This document shows, piece after piece, positions 37,993 to 46,605 of a stretch of 64,000 bases of DNA. The DNA is taken from contig NZ_CADIJQ010000002.1 in the NCBI RefSeq assembly GCF_902859595.1, forward strand, positions 372,001 to 436,000, given 5' to 3'. Position 1 is the stretch's first letter, and every line of letters begins with the position of its first letter. The stretch comes from Achromobacter kerstersii (GTDB lineage Bacteria; Pseudomonadota; Gammaproteobacteria; Burkholderiales; Burkholderiaceae_B). The notes beneath the pieces are model-generated. The model made no database searches. It was given only the letters and a program-made list of their open reading frames with translations, and was not told where the DNA came from. The translations under genes and the position numbers were made by a program.

Positions 37993-38856
37993 TCAGCCGG
38001 CTGCCGGCGCCATCTCCAGAAAGCGCGCGATCAATTGCACCGGTTGGCGCTCGCGCAGGCAGTACAGGTATTCGTTCATCATGATCTCGGCCCCCTGGAT
38101 ATCCAGGGCCGCCAGATCCGGATGGGACGGGATTTCACGCGACGGGATCAGGCTGATCCCCAGGTCGCAAAGAATGGCTTGCCGGATCGATTCGCGGCTG
38201 CCGATCTCCAGCGTGCGGCGCACCGTGACGCCGGCCTGCGCCAGCGCGTCCTCGGTCAGCTGACGCGTCATGGAGCCGGGTTCGCGCAGCAGCACCGCAT
38301 GGTCGGCCAGATCGGCCAGACGCACCTTGCCGCGCCGCGCCAGCGGATGGTCGCGGTGGGTGACAACGCGGATCGGGTCGGCGGCAATCATCCGGCGGTA
38401 CAGATGCTTGTCATCCATCAGAAAAGAAGACGTGGCAATCTCGATGCGGTAGTCGTGCAGCGCTTGCAGCATCGACTGCGAATTGCCGATCGTCACCGTC
38501 AGGTCGATGCCCGGATAGCGCTGGTTGTACCGGCGCACGGTATCCATGATGTAGAAGGGGCCTGTTGCGCCAATGCGCAGGTTGCCTTCACGCAGGTCGC
38601 TCGCGTCGCGCAGCCGGAAATCGATTTCGGTTTCCTGCTGCACCAGCTTTTCCACCATGGGCATCAGGCTGTGGCCGGCGTCAGACAGCCGCATGCCGCG
38701 GCCTTGCCGGTGGAACAGTTCAACGCCGTAACGCGATTCCAGCTGGCGCAGTTGCCCCGTCACGGTGGGTTGGCTGACACCCAGTTGGGCGGCGGCTTTG
38801 GTGACGGTGCCGCAGCGAGCCACGGCGTAGAAGGATTTGAGTTCGGCGACAAGCAC
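37993..38856 (-). CDS. LysR regulator of aminoethylphosphonate genes
   Basis: LysR regulator of about 287 residues, with the pattern seen in the aminoethylphosphonate-associated LysR family: LKSFYAVARCGTVTKAAAQL and SQPTVTGQLRQLESRYGVE. It lies between the PhnZ-like gene and the divergent ABC transporter operon, so it probably controls both. The start is unsure: I chose the GTG at 38856, which begins the conserved domain, but in-frame TTG and GTG codons exist up to 38907. No ribosome site stands out. Confidence 0.82.
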   Translation of the reverse strand: MLVAELKSFYAVARCGTVTKAAAQLGVSQPTVTGQLRQLESRYGVELFHRQGRGMRLSDAGHSLMPMVEKLVQQETEIDFRLRDASDLREGNLRIGATGPFYIMDTVRRYNQRYPGIDLTVTIGNSQSMLQALHDYRIEIATSSFLMDDKHLYRRMIAADPIRVVTHRDHPLARRGKVRLADLADHAVLLREPGSMTRQLTEDALAQAGVTVRRTLEIGSRESIRQAILCDLGISLIPSREIPSHPDLAALDIQGAEIMMNEYLYCLRERQPVQLIARFLEMAPAAG

Positions 38857-39003
38857 GATGGTGGGGGCGGGAAAGGGACGCAATGCGCAAGACCGCCAGT
38901 ACACCAAAATAATTTGATGTTTTTATTACTGCATTTGCGCGAAGTGTCATAAACGCTCAATACGCGCCTTCCATACTGCCTTCGTTCCCAGACCGGAGGC
39001 ACC

Positions 39004-40077
39004 ATGCCCCAACCCGATAGCGCCTTTCTCTCAGTACGAAATTTAGTGAAACGATTCGGCAGCCACACGGCGCTGGCGGACGTTTCGCTGGATATCCGCG
39101 CCGGAGAGCTGGTGTGCCTGCTGGGCCCGTCCGGGTGCGGCAAGACGACGCTCTTGCGCGCCATTGCCGGGTTGGAGCGCCAGGACAGCGGCGCGATCGT
39201 GCTGTCGGGCCGCGATATTTCCTACGCCGAACCGCAAGAGCGCGACTACGGCATCCTGTTCCAGTCCTATGCGCTGTTTCCCAACCTGACCGTGGCGCAG
39301 AACGTGGCGTACGGCCTGAGCGGCAAGCGCGCGCATCGCAAGCATGTCGCCAGCCGGGTCGAGGAAATGCTGACGCTGGTTGGCCTGGCGGGCGCGGCGG
39401 ATAAATATCCGGGACAGATCTCGGGCGGCCAGCAGCAGCGCGTGGCCCTGGCGCGCGCGCTGGCCCCGTCGCCCTCATTGCTGTTGCTGGATGAACCGAT
39501 GTCGGCGCTGGACGCCCGCGTGCGTGAACATCTGCGCATCGAGCTGCGTGCGTTGCAAAAGCGGTTGTCCATTACGACGCTGATGGTGACGCATGATCAG
39601 GAAGAGGCCATGGTGATGGCCGACCGCATCGCCGTCATGAATGGCGGCGTCATTGAACAGTACGGCACGCCGCGCGAACTGTATCGTCAGCCGGGCTCGG
39701 CCTTCATTGCCGACTTCGTGGGCGAAGCGAACTGGCTGCCGTTCGAACGCGTTGATGCTCACCGTGCGCGCGTCGGCCGTCAGGAACTGGCGGTGGACGA
39801 GGCGTTGGGCGGCCAGTCGGGCAAGCTGTTTGTGCGCCCCGAAGCGGTGCGCGTCACCATGGCGCGCCCGGAAGAACCCAATTCGATGTTGGCCGATGTG
39901 CTGGACGGCGTGTTCCTGGGCCGCGGTTACCGCCTGGCCTTGCGGCTGGAAGGCGTGCCCGGGTCCACCGTGCATTCCATCGTGTCCCCCGAAATCGGAG
40001 ACGCCCTGTTGGGCCCTCACGCTGCCAGCCGTTGCTGGGTGGAGCTGCCGCGCCATGCGATTCGCGCCTACGCTTGA
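39004..40077 (+). CDS. 2-aminoethylphosphonate ABC transporter, ATPase
   Basis: ABC ATPase of 357 residues, PotA/PhnT type. Walker A is GPSGCGKTT, the Q-loop is LFQSYALFPNLTV, the signature is SGGQQQRVALARAL, Walker B is LLLLDEPMSALD and the H-loop is MVTHDQEEAM. A C-terminal TOBE domain follows (about 240-357). Sequence and place ahead of a fused permease and phnX match the PhnT-like subunit of aminoethylphosphonate importers. It is the first gene of the operon, and the start ATG has a GGAGG site five bases upstream. Confidence 0.88.
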   Translation: MPQPDSAFLSVRNLVKRFGSHTALADVSLDIRAGELVCLLGPSGCGKTTLLRAIAGLERQDSGAIVLSGRDISYAEPQERDYGILFQSYALFPNLTVAQNVAYGLSGKRAHRKHVASRVEEMLTLVGLAGAADKYPGQISGGQQQRVALARALAPSPSLLLLDEPMSALDARVREHLRIELRALQKRLSITTLMVTHDQEEAMVMADRIAVMNGGVIEQYGTPRELYRQPGSAFIADFVGEANWLPFERVDAHRARVGRQELAVDEALGGQSGKLFVRPEAVRVTMARPEEPNSMLADVLDGVFLGRGYRLALRLEGVPGSTVHSIVSPEIGDALLGPHAASRCWVELPRHAIRAYA

Positions 40078-40084
40078 GCCCGTC

Positions 40085-41926
40085 ATGACCGGTTCGCCTT
40101 CCGTGGCTGAGACCCCCTCCGCGCCGATGGCCGCTGCCGCTGTGTCTGCGGCCATGCCGGCGGGAATGCCGGCAGCAATGCCGACCCCCGTGTCCGCTAA
40201 AACGCCAGCCAACAGTCCCGCGCTGGCCTTGGGCCGCCGTCCCATGCCCGCCTGGATCGGCGCGCTGGGTTTGACGATGGGGCAGGGCGCGCTGGTCTTG
40301 TTTCTGGTGCTGTTTCTGGCGCTGCCGTTGATCGCCATCCTGGCCAAGTCCGTGACGGATAACGACGGCGCCTGGGCGGGCTTGTCGGTCGTCGGCAGCA
40401 TCATCGGCGCTGACGGCTTTCTGCCGATGGTCGGGCGCAGCCTGACGGTAGGCATCGTGACCATGCTGCTGGTCGTGCCTTGCGCGTACGCGTTTGCCTA
40501 CGGCCTGACGCGCACGCGTCTGCCGGGCAAGGGCCTCTTGCGCACCATCGCCTTGCTGCCGCTGCTGGCCCCGTCGCTGTTGCCTGGCATTGCGCTGGTC
40601 TACCTGTTGGGCAACCAGGGCCTGCTCAAGGGGCTGACGGGCGGCGCCACCATCTACGGATTCTGGGGCATCGTCGTGGGCGAGGCGTTCTACACCTTCC
40701 CGCACGCGCTGATGATTCTGCTGACCGGCCTGACGCTGGCCGATGGGCGCCTGTACGACGCGGCGCGCGCCATGGGCGCAGGGCCGTGGCGCACCTTCAT
40801 GACCGTCACCTTGCCCGGCACGCGTTATGCCGTGTTCTCGGCCTGCTGCGTAGTGTTCACGTTGACGGTCACTGATTTCGGCGTACCCAAGGTGGTGGGC
40901 GGTGACTACAACGTGCTGGCCATGGAAGCCTACAAGGCGGTGGTCGGCCAACAGAACTTCCCCAAGGGCGCGGCGATCGGCATCTTGCTGCTGCTGCCGG
41001 CCTTGCTGACCTTCGTGCTGGACCGCCGCCTGCGTGCCCGTCAAGGCGCCCAGATGAGCGGCCGCGCCCAAGCCTACGCGGCGGGCCAGAACCGCCGCCG
41101 TGACGCTGCATTCCTGGCGCTGGCGGGCGTGATGGCCGCCTTCCTGCTGCTGATCATCGGCGTGGCCGTCTGGGCGTCCTTCGTGAAGATGTGGCCGTAC
41201 AACCTGTCGATGTCGCTGCGGTCCTACGACTTCGACAACATGGACGGCGGCGGCTGGCTGGCCTGGCGCAACAGCTTGCAGCTGGCGTTTTGCACCGCCC
41301 TGATCGGCACGGCCGTGGTTTTCGTGGGCGCCTGGATGATGGAAAAGGTGCCGGCGCGCGGCCAGGTGGCGCGCGGTTTGCGCGGCGTGGTCAGCATGCT
41401 GGCGTTGATGCCGATGGCCGTGCCTGGCCTGGTGCTGGGCCTGGGCTACATCTTCTTCTTCAACAGCCTGATGAATCCGCTGAACATGTTGTACGGAACC
41501 ATGCCGCTGCTGATCTTGTGCACGGTTGTCCACTTCTACACCAGCGCGCATCTGACGGCCGCCACCGCGCTGAACGCGCTGGACCCGGAATTCGAAGCGG
41601 CATCCGCGTCGCTGAAGGTGCCGCGCATGACGACGTTCCTGCGCGTGACCTTGCCGATGTGCCTGCCCGCCACGCTGGATGTCGCCCGCTACCTGTTTGT
41701 TTCCGCCATGACGACCGTGTCGGCCGTGGTGTTCCTGTACAGCCCGTCCACGGTGCTGGCCGCCGTTGCAGTGCTTAACATGGACGACGCCGGCTTCATC
41801 GGCCCGGCTGCCGCCATGTGCACGGTAATCATGGCCAGTTCCGCCACGGCGGCTCTGGTGTTGCATCTGGCCAGCCGTGCGCTGGTGGCGCGCAGCCAGG
41901 CCTGGCGCCGTCCCGTGGCTCTTTGA
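40085..41926 (+). CDS. 2-aminoethylphosphonate ABC transporter, fused permease
   Basis: Permease of 613 residues formed by two fused binding-protein-dependent transport domains, about twelve membrane segments. The EAA loops are ARAMGAGPWRTFMTVTLPG in the first half and ASASLKVPRMTTFLRVTLP in the second. This matches the single-chain permease of phosphonate importers of the PhnSTU type. The first 55 residues are an Ala/Pro/Met-rich extension (SAAMPAGMPAAMPTP), probably cytoplasmic and disordered. It starts eight bases after the ATPase gene. Confidence 0.88.
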   Translation: MTGSPSVAETPSAPMAAAAVSAAMPAGMPAAMPTPVSAKTPANSPALALGRRPMPAWIGALGLTMGQGALVLFLVLFLALPLIAILAKSVTDNDGAWAGLSVVGSIIGADGFLPMVGRSLTVGIVTMLLVVPCAYAFAYGLTRTRLPGKGLLRTIALLPLLAPSLLPGIALVYLLGNQGLLKGLTGGATIYGFWGIVVGEAFYTFPHALMILLTGLTLADGRLYDAARAMGAGPWRTFMTVTLPGTRYAVFSACCVVFTLTVTDFGVPKVVGGDYNVLAMEAYKAVVGQQNFPKGAAIGILLLLPALLTFVLDRRLRARQGAQMSGRAQAYAAGQNRRRDAAFLALAGVMAAFLLLIIGVAVWASFVKMWPYNLSMSLRSYDFDNMDGGGWLAWRNSLQLAFCTALIGTAVVFVGAWMMEKVPARGQVARGLRGVVSMLALMPMAVPGLVLGLGYIFFFNSLMNPLNMLYGTMPLLILCTVVHFYTSAHLTAATALNALDPEFEAASASLKVPRMTTFLRVTLPMCLPATLDVARYLFVSAMTTVSAVVFLYSPSTVLAAVAVLNMDDAGFIGPAAAMCTVIMASSATAALVLHLASRALVARSQAWRRPVAL

Positions 41927-41950
41927 ACGCTTATTTCTAGGATGACCCTC

Positions 41951-42772
41951 ATGACTGTTTCTTCCTTGCCCGTGCAGCTGGAAGCCGTGATCTTCGACTG
42001 GGCCGGCACGCTGGTCGACTTCGGTTCGTTTGCCCCCACCAAGGTGTTCGTGGATGCGTTTTCGCAGTTCGGCATGGAGGTGTCGCTGAAAGAGGCCCGC
42101 GGCCCGATGGGCATGGGCAAGTGGGATCACATCCGTGCGCTTTGCGACCAGCCCGCCATCGCCAGCCAGTACCAGGCCCAGTTTGGCCGCCTGCCCACCG
42201 ACGACGACGTGACCGCCATCTACGAACGCTTTCTGCCGATGCAGATGGAGAAGGTTGCGCAGTATTCGGCGGCCATTCCCGGCGCGGCCGAGCTGCTGCG
42301 CGCGCTGCGCCAGAAGGGCTTGAAGATTGGTTCGTGCTCGGGCTACCCGGACAGCGTGATGCGCCGCGTGGTTGAACGCGCCGCCTCTGAAGGCCTGGAA
42401 CCCGATTGCATCGTGGCCAGCGACGACGTGCCGCGCGCGCGCCCCGCGCCCGCCATGGCGCTGAAGAACGTGGTCGAACTCGGGCTGTCGGATGTGGCCG
42501 CCTGCATCAAGGTGGACGACACCGCGCCCGGCATTGAAGAAGGCCGCCGCGCCGGCATGTGGTCGGTGGGCTTGCTGTTGTCGGGCAACGCCGCCGGCCT
42601 GACGCTGGACGAATACCTGAGCCTGGACGAGGCCGGCCGTGATCGGGTGCGCGCCGACGCCAGCCGCGAGCTGTCATCCGCTGCGCCGCATTACCTGATC
42701 GACACGGTGGCCGATCTGCCGGCCGTCATCATCGACATCGAAGCCCGTCTGGCACGAGGCCAACGACCCTGA
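41951..42772 (+). CDS. phnX: Phosphonoacetaldehyde hydrolase (phosphonatase)
   Basis: PhnX, 273 residues, a HAD-superfamily enzyme that hydrolyses the C-P bond of phosphonoacetaldehyde to acetaldehyde and phosphate. The nucleophile is D16 in [11 protein letters not shown]. The Schiff-base lysine unique to this family is K57 in [11 protein letters not shown]. Motif II is GSCSGYP and motif III/IV is [13 protein letters not shown] chose the ATG at 41951 because AGGA lies about eight bases upstream; an ATG at 41942 is nearly as good. No phnW lies in the operon. Confidence 0.95.
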   Translation: MTVSSLPVQLEAVIFDWAGTLVDFGSFAPTKVFVDAFSQFGMEVSLKEARGPMGMGKWDHIRALCDQPAIASQYQAQFGRLPTDDDVTAIYERFLPMQMEKVAQYSAAIPGAAELLRALRQKGLKIGSCSGYPDSVMRRVVERAASEGLEPDCIVASDDVPRARPAPAMALKNVVELGLSDVAACIKVDDTAPGIEEGRRAGMWSVGLLLSGNAAGLTLDEYLSLDEAGRDRVRADASRELSSAAPHYLIDTVADLPAVIIDIEARLARGQRP

Positions 42773-42911
42773 GCTAGCGCTTTCTTCCGGCCACGCCGGA
42801 CGCTGTTTCCCTTTCTGTTTTTACCTTGCACCGCAGCCGGCAGCCGCCGGCAGTGGGGGCGACCTTCACCCTTTTTTTGCGCAATTTTTCCGCTCATCCA
42901 CGGAGTTCCAC

Positions 42912-43934
42912 ATGAATCGCTACAAGCTGCTTGCACTGGCCACCGCCCTGACGGGCGTGATGGGCGCCGCCTCCGCCGAGACCACGCTGACGGTCTACAC
43001 CGCGCTCGAAGCCGACCAGATCAAGGTCTACCAAGCCGCATTCGAAAAGGCCAACCCCGACATCAAGATCCAGTGGGTGCGTGATTCCACCGGCATCATC
43101 GCCGCCAAGCTGCTGGCCGAAAAAAGCAACCCCAAGGCCGACGTGATCTGGGGCCTGGCCGGCACGGCGCTGGGCCTGATGGACAAGGAAGGCATGCTGC
43201 AACCCTACGCGCCCAAGGGCCTGGACCAGATCGCCGCCAACATGCGCGACGCCAAGGCCGAGCCGTCATGGGTGGGCATGGACGGCTACGCCGCCGCCAT
43301 CTGCTTCAACACCATCGAAGCCGAAAAGCAAAAGCTGCCCAAGCCCACGTCGTGGCAAGACCTGACCAAGCCGGTCTACGCCGGCAAGATCGTCATGCCG
43401 AACCCGGCTTCGTCCGGCACGGGCTTCCTGGACGTCAGCGCATGGCTGCAAATCTTTGGTGAAGAAAAGGGCTGGGCCTATATGGACGCCCTGCACAAGA
43501 ACATCGGTTCGTACACGCACTCGGGTTCGAAGCCTTGCAACATGGCGGCCGCGGGCGAGTTCCCGATCGGCGTGTCGTTCGACTACCGCGCGGCCAAGCT
43601 GAAGGCCGATGGCGCACCGGTTGAAGCCGTGTTCCCGTCGGAAGGTCTGGGCTGGGAAGTGGAAGCCACCGCCATCATGAAGGGCACGAAGAACCTGGAC
43701 GCCGCGCGCAAGCTGGCTGACTTCTCGGCCAGCCGCGAAGCCAACGAGCTGTACAAGGCCAACTTCGCGGTGCTGGCGATTCCGTCCATCGCCACGGTCA
43801 ACCCCAACCTGCCGGCCGACCTGACGAAGCGCATGATCAAGAACGACTTCGTGTGGGCCGCGACGAACCGCGAACGCATCATCGCCGAGTGGACGAAGCG
43901 CTACGACGGCAAGTCGGAACCCAAGAAGAAGTAA
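42912..43934 (+). CDS. 2-aminoethylphosphonate-binding periplasmic protein
   Basis: Substrate-binding protein of 340 residues with a signal peptide (MNRYKLLALATALTGVMGAASA) cleaved about residue 22. The mature chain starts ETTLTVYTALEADQI, as in iron/phosphonate-type binding proteins (PhnS-like). The segment NPASSGTGFLDVSAWLQ and the motif SYTHSGSKPC fit the aminoethylphosphonate group. GGAG lies seven bases before the start. The 139-base gap after phnX holds a small hairpin (CCGGC-CAC-GCCGG), which could let this subunit be expressed at a different level. Confidence 0.88.
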   Translation: MNRYKLLALATALTGVMGAASAETTLTVYTALEADQIKVYQAAFEKANPDIKIQWVRDSTGIIAAKLLAEKSNPKADVIWGLAGTALGLMDKEGMLQPYAPKGLDQIAANMRDAKAEPSWVGMDGYAAAICFNTIEAEKQKLPKPTSWQDLTKPVYAGKIVMPNPASSGTGFLDVSAWLQIFGEEKGWAYMDALHKNIGSYTHSGSKPCNMAAAGEFPIGVSFDYRAAKLKADGAPVEAVFPSEGLGWEVEATAIMKGTKNLDAARKLADFSASREANELYKANFAVLAIPSIATVNPNLPADLTKRMIKNDFVWAATNRERIIAEWTKRYDGKSEPKKK

Positions 43935-43947
43935 GGCGCGGCCAGCC

Positions 43948-45078
43948 ATGAAAACGTATGACGTAATCGTGGTGGGCGCGGGCATGCTTGGCATCGCCCA
44001 CGCCTGGGCGGCCGCCAAGCGCGGCCTGTCGGTTGCGGTGATCGAGCGCAGCCGTCAGGCGCACGGCGCCACGATCCGCAACTTCGGCCAGGTCATCGTG
44101 ACGGGCCAGGCGCCCGGCATGATGCTGTCGCACGCGCAGCAGGCCCGCGAACTGTGGCTGGACCTGGCGGGCAAGGCGGGCTTTCATGTGCGCGCCAATG
44201 GCGCACTGGTGCTGGCCCGCAATGCCGATGAAGCCGCTGTCTTGCAAGAATTCGCGGACACGCGTTTGAAGCAGGAAGGCTATCGCGCCGATCTGCTGTC
44301 GGCGCGTGACGTGGCAGGCCTGTACGGCGGGCAATTGGCGCATCACTGCATGGCGCTGCGCGGCCATGACGACCTGCAAATCTATTCCCGCGAAGCCTTG
44401 CCCGCCATCACGGCGTACCTGGCCGAATCGTTGGGCGTGACTTTCATCACGGGCACGCTGGCGCGTGCCGTGGAAAATGGCCTGGTCGGCACCACCGCGG
44501 GTGAATTCCAAGGCAAGCATGTGTTCGTCTGCCCGGGTCACGATTACCTGACCCTGCTGCCCGAACGCTTCGCGCCGCTGAACCTGGAAGTCACGCGTTT
44601 GCAGATGTTGCGCGCGGCGTTCGAGACGAACCCCATCGCATTGGACCGCCCCGTGCTGACGGGCTTGTCCTGCGTGCATTACGGCGCGTTTTCGGATTTG
44701 CCCACGGCGCAGACGCTGCGTGACGTGATCCAGGCCCGCACGCCGATGCTGCTGGAAAACGGCATCCATCTGCTGATCAGCCCCACGCCCACGGGCGAAC
44801 TGATCATCGGTGACTCGCATCGTTATGGGCAGGACGCGTTCCCGTTCAACGACGAGGCGGTCGACAACGCCATGCTGGACTTGGCGTCGCAGGCATTGGG
44901 CGCGCGCTTGCGGGTGATTGAACGCTGGCAGGGCGTGTATGGCGCACACGGGCCGGCGCCGTTTTCGGTGATGCCGGTGGACGCGGCCACGACGGTTGCG
45001 GTGATGCACTCCGGCGTCGGTATGACGGTGGGGCTGGCGATCGGTGAACGGACGGTGGCGGGCGTGGTCGGGATGTGA
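43948..45078 (+). CDS. FAD-dependent oxidoreductase of aminophosphonate catabolism
   Basis: DAO-family flavoprotein of 376 residues. The Rossmann motif VVGAGMLGIAHAWAAAKRG at the N-terminus and the C-terminal MHSGVGMTVGLAIGERTVAG match the group of FAD oxidoreductases repeatedly found with phosphonate genes. Members are thought or shown to deaminate aminophosphonates oxidatively. In an operon with phnX but no phnW it would supply phosphonoacetaldehyde, from aminoethylphosphonate or an N-alkyl derivative. It starts 13 bases after the binding-protein gene and is followed by a strong terminator. Confidence 0.85.
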   Translation: MKTYDVIVVGAGMLGIAHAWAAAKRGLSVAVIERSRQAHGATIRNFGQVIVTGQAPGMMLSHAQQARELWLDLAGKAGFHVRANGALVLARNADEAAVLQEFADTRLKQEGYRADLLSARDVAGLYGGQLAHHCMALRGHDDLQIYSREALPAITAYLAESLGVTFITGTLARAVENGLVGTTAGEFQGKHVFVCPGHDYLTLLPERFAPLNLEVTRLQMLRAAFETNPIALDRPVLTGLSCVHYGAFSDLPTAQTLRDVIQARTPMLLENGIHLLISPTPTGELIIGDSHRYGQDAFPFNDEAVDNAMLDLASQALGARLRVIERWQGVYGAHGPAPFSVMPVDAATTVAVMHSGVGMTVGLAIGERTVAGVVGM

Positions 45079-45113
45079 CCCGGATGTGACCGCCCGTTTA
45101 GCCTTGCCCAAGC

Positions 45114-45149
45114 AAAAGGGCCTCGCTTGTCCAGCGAGGCCCTTTTTTT
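45114..45149. terminator. Terminator of the phosphonate operon
   Basis: AAAAGGGCCTCGC pairs with GCGAGGCCCTTTT around a seven-base loop, with seven T residues. It is flanked by A residues on the left, so it can also serve the convergent Rieske oxygenase gene. Confidence 0.93.
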
Positions 45150-45167
45150 ATTTCCGCAATGCCTGGA

Positions 45168-46313
45168 TTACAGGTCTTGCATGATGCGCCGATACCATTC
45201 GTGGAAGTGCTGCATGCCATCTTCCATGGGTGATTGGTACGGGCCGGTTTCGTTCACGCCGCGCAGCATCAGCGCCTTGCGGCCGGCGTCCATGCGTTCG
45301 GCGATTTCATCGTCTTCGATGGCCGTTTCCATGTAAGCCGCGCGCTGGGCTTCAACGAATTCGCGTTCGAACGCCGAGATTTCCTCGGGGTAGTAGAACT
45401 CGACAACGTTGATGGTTTCCTGCGGGCTCTTTGGGTACAGCGTGGACAACACCAGCACGTGCGGATAGAGCTCGATCATGTGGGTCGGGAAGTACGTGAC
45501 CCAGACCGCGCCGAAGTCCGGTGCATCGCCATCGCGGAACGACAAGAGGCGGTCGTGCCATTGCTTGTACACATCCGAACCCGGCTGCGCCAGCGCATTG
45601 TGCACGCCCACTTTCTGCAAGCTGTACCAGTCGTTGAATTCCCAGGTCAGGTCGTCGCACGTGACGAAGCGGCCCAGCCCCGGGTGGAACGGACCCACGT
45701 GGTAATCCTCGAGGTAGACCTCGATGAACGTCTTCCAGTTGTAGTTGCACTGATGCACTTCAACGTGGTCCAGCACGTAATCGCCGAAGTTGAATTCCGG
45801 ACGCGAGAACAGCGGGGCCATGTCGGAGGCCGGATCGCGCGGGCCTTCGAACAGCAGGCCGTGGCAATCGCGCAGGCGGAACTTCTGCAGATTCATGCAG
45901 GGCGTGGTGGCGAACTGCGGCGCGCCCAACAACTCGCCTTGGTTGTTGTACGTCCAACGGTGCAGCGGGCAAACGATGTTGCCGCCGGTAGCCTTCAGAT
46001 TGCCGTGCGTATTGCAGTTGCCGGTCACGTTGCCGGCTTCGCCGCCCAGCATCAAAGCCTGACGATGACGGCAGACATTCGAGATGAGTTCAACGCCTTG
46101 CTGGTTGCGAACCAGCACGCGTCCTCCGCCTTCCTGGGCCAACGACCGCCAATCCCCGATGTCGGGCACCAATTTCTGATGGCCGACGTACTGTGAGGAT
46201 TGCTTGAAAATGAGTTCTTGCTCGCGGGCAAAGAGGGCTTCGTCAAAATAAGCGCTGACGGGTAGCTGGGTGCGAGCTGGCACGACATGTGCCATCCGAC
46301 CGATGTCGGTCAT
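45168..46313 (-). CDS. Rieske non-haem iron oxygenase, alpha subunit
   Basis: Ring-hydroxylating oxygenase alpha subunit of 381 residues. The Rieske cluster ligands are C81-R-H83 and C115-P-L-H118; 31 residues lie between H83 and C115 where 16-17 are usual, and this insert itself contains C100 and H103. The mononuclear iron site is in NWKTFIEVYLEDYHVGPFHP. The ATG at 46313 has GGAGG six bases upstream. No reductase or beta subunit is adjacent. The substrate is unknown; it is convergent with the phosphonate operon but separated by a terminator. Confidence 0.85.
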   Translation of the reverse strand: MTDIGRMAHVVPARTQLPVSAYFDEALFAREQELIFKQSSQYVGHQKLVPDIGDWRSLAQEGGGRVLVRNQQGVELISNVCRHRQALMLGGEAGNVTGNCNTHGNLKATGGNIVCPLHRWTYNNQGELLGAPQFATTPCMNLQKFRLRDCHGLLFEGPRDPASDMAPLFSRPEFNFGDYVLDHVEVHQCNYNWKTFIEVYLEDYHVGPFHPGLGRFVTCDDLTWEFNDWYSLQKVGVHNALAQPGSDVYKQWHDRLLSFRDGDAPDFGAVWVTYFPTHMIELYPHVLVLSTLYPKSPQETINVVEFYYPEEISAFEREFVEAQRAAYMETAIEDDEIAERMDAGRKALMLRGVNETGPYQSPMEDGMQHFHEWYRRIMQDL

Positions 46314-46605
46314 GATTCCCTCCGCTCGGATAAAAAAGCCAGGACGGTTTGAGCTCTGCCAAGCGCTTTTGTTCAAGCCCAGCGTGATTGCAAACCATCG
46401 TTGCAAACGCTTGAGCTCAACGTCGAGCTTGGCTACATCCGTGCTGGCGCGAAGAAAAATCGGTGTCTGGCCGATCAAATAAGCCGTGAATTGTACCCCA
46501 AGGGATTCCCCCACGCCCGTGAAGATCGGTGAAGCTTGGTGAAGATCCAGAGGGGCATGATGGCCCCGCCACAAAGGCGAATCAACCCTTTGCGGCGTAG
46601 GTCTT
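46314..46605. other. Leader region of the Rieske gene with repeats
   Basis: 292 bases with no gene. It contains two copies of TTGCAAAC (46388-46395 and 46401-46408, period 13), the 10-bp palindrome TTGAGCTCAA (46411-46420) and three GGTGAAG-type repeats near 46530. The minus frame is open across most of it, but the peptide resembles nothing I know. Direct repeats of this kind could bind a regulator of the Rieske gene. Confidence 0.45.

Noticed and set aside
39854..42130. Long open frame antisense to the phosphonate permease
   Set aside because: Opposite to a clear transporter gene; low-complexity His/Gln/Arg sequence.
42773..42911. REP-like element between phnX and the binding-protein gene
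   Set aside because: Only one short hairpin of CCGGC-CAC-GCCGG is present, with no second copy seen in the window, so I list it only as a local feature of the gap.
46314..46574. Upstream extension of the Rieske gene
   Set aside because: The GGAGG-ATG pair at 46313 gives the family N-terminus; the extension resembles no protein and crosses likely regulatory repeats.
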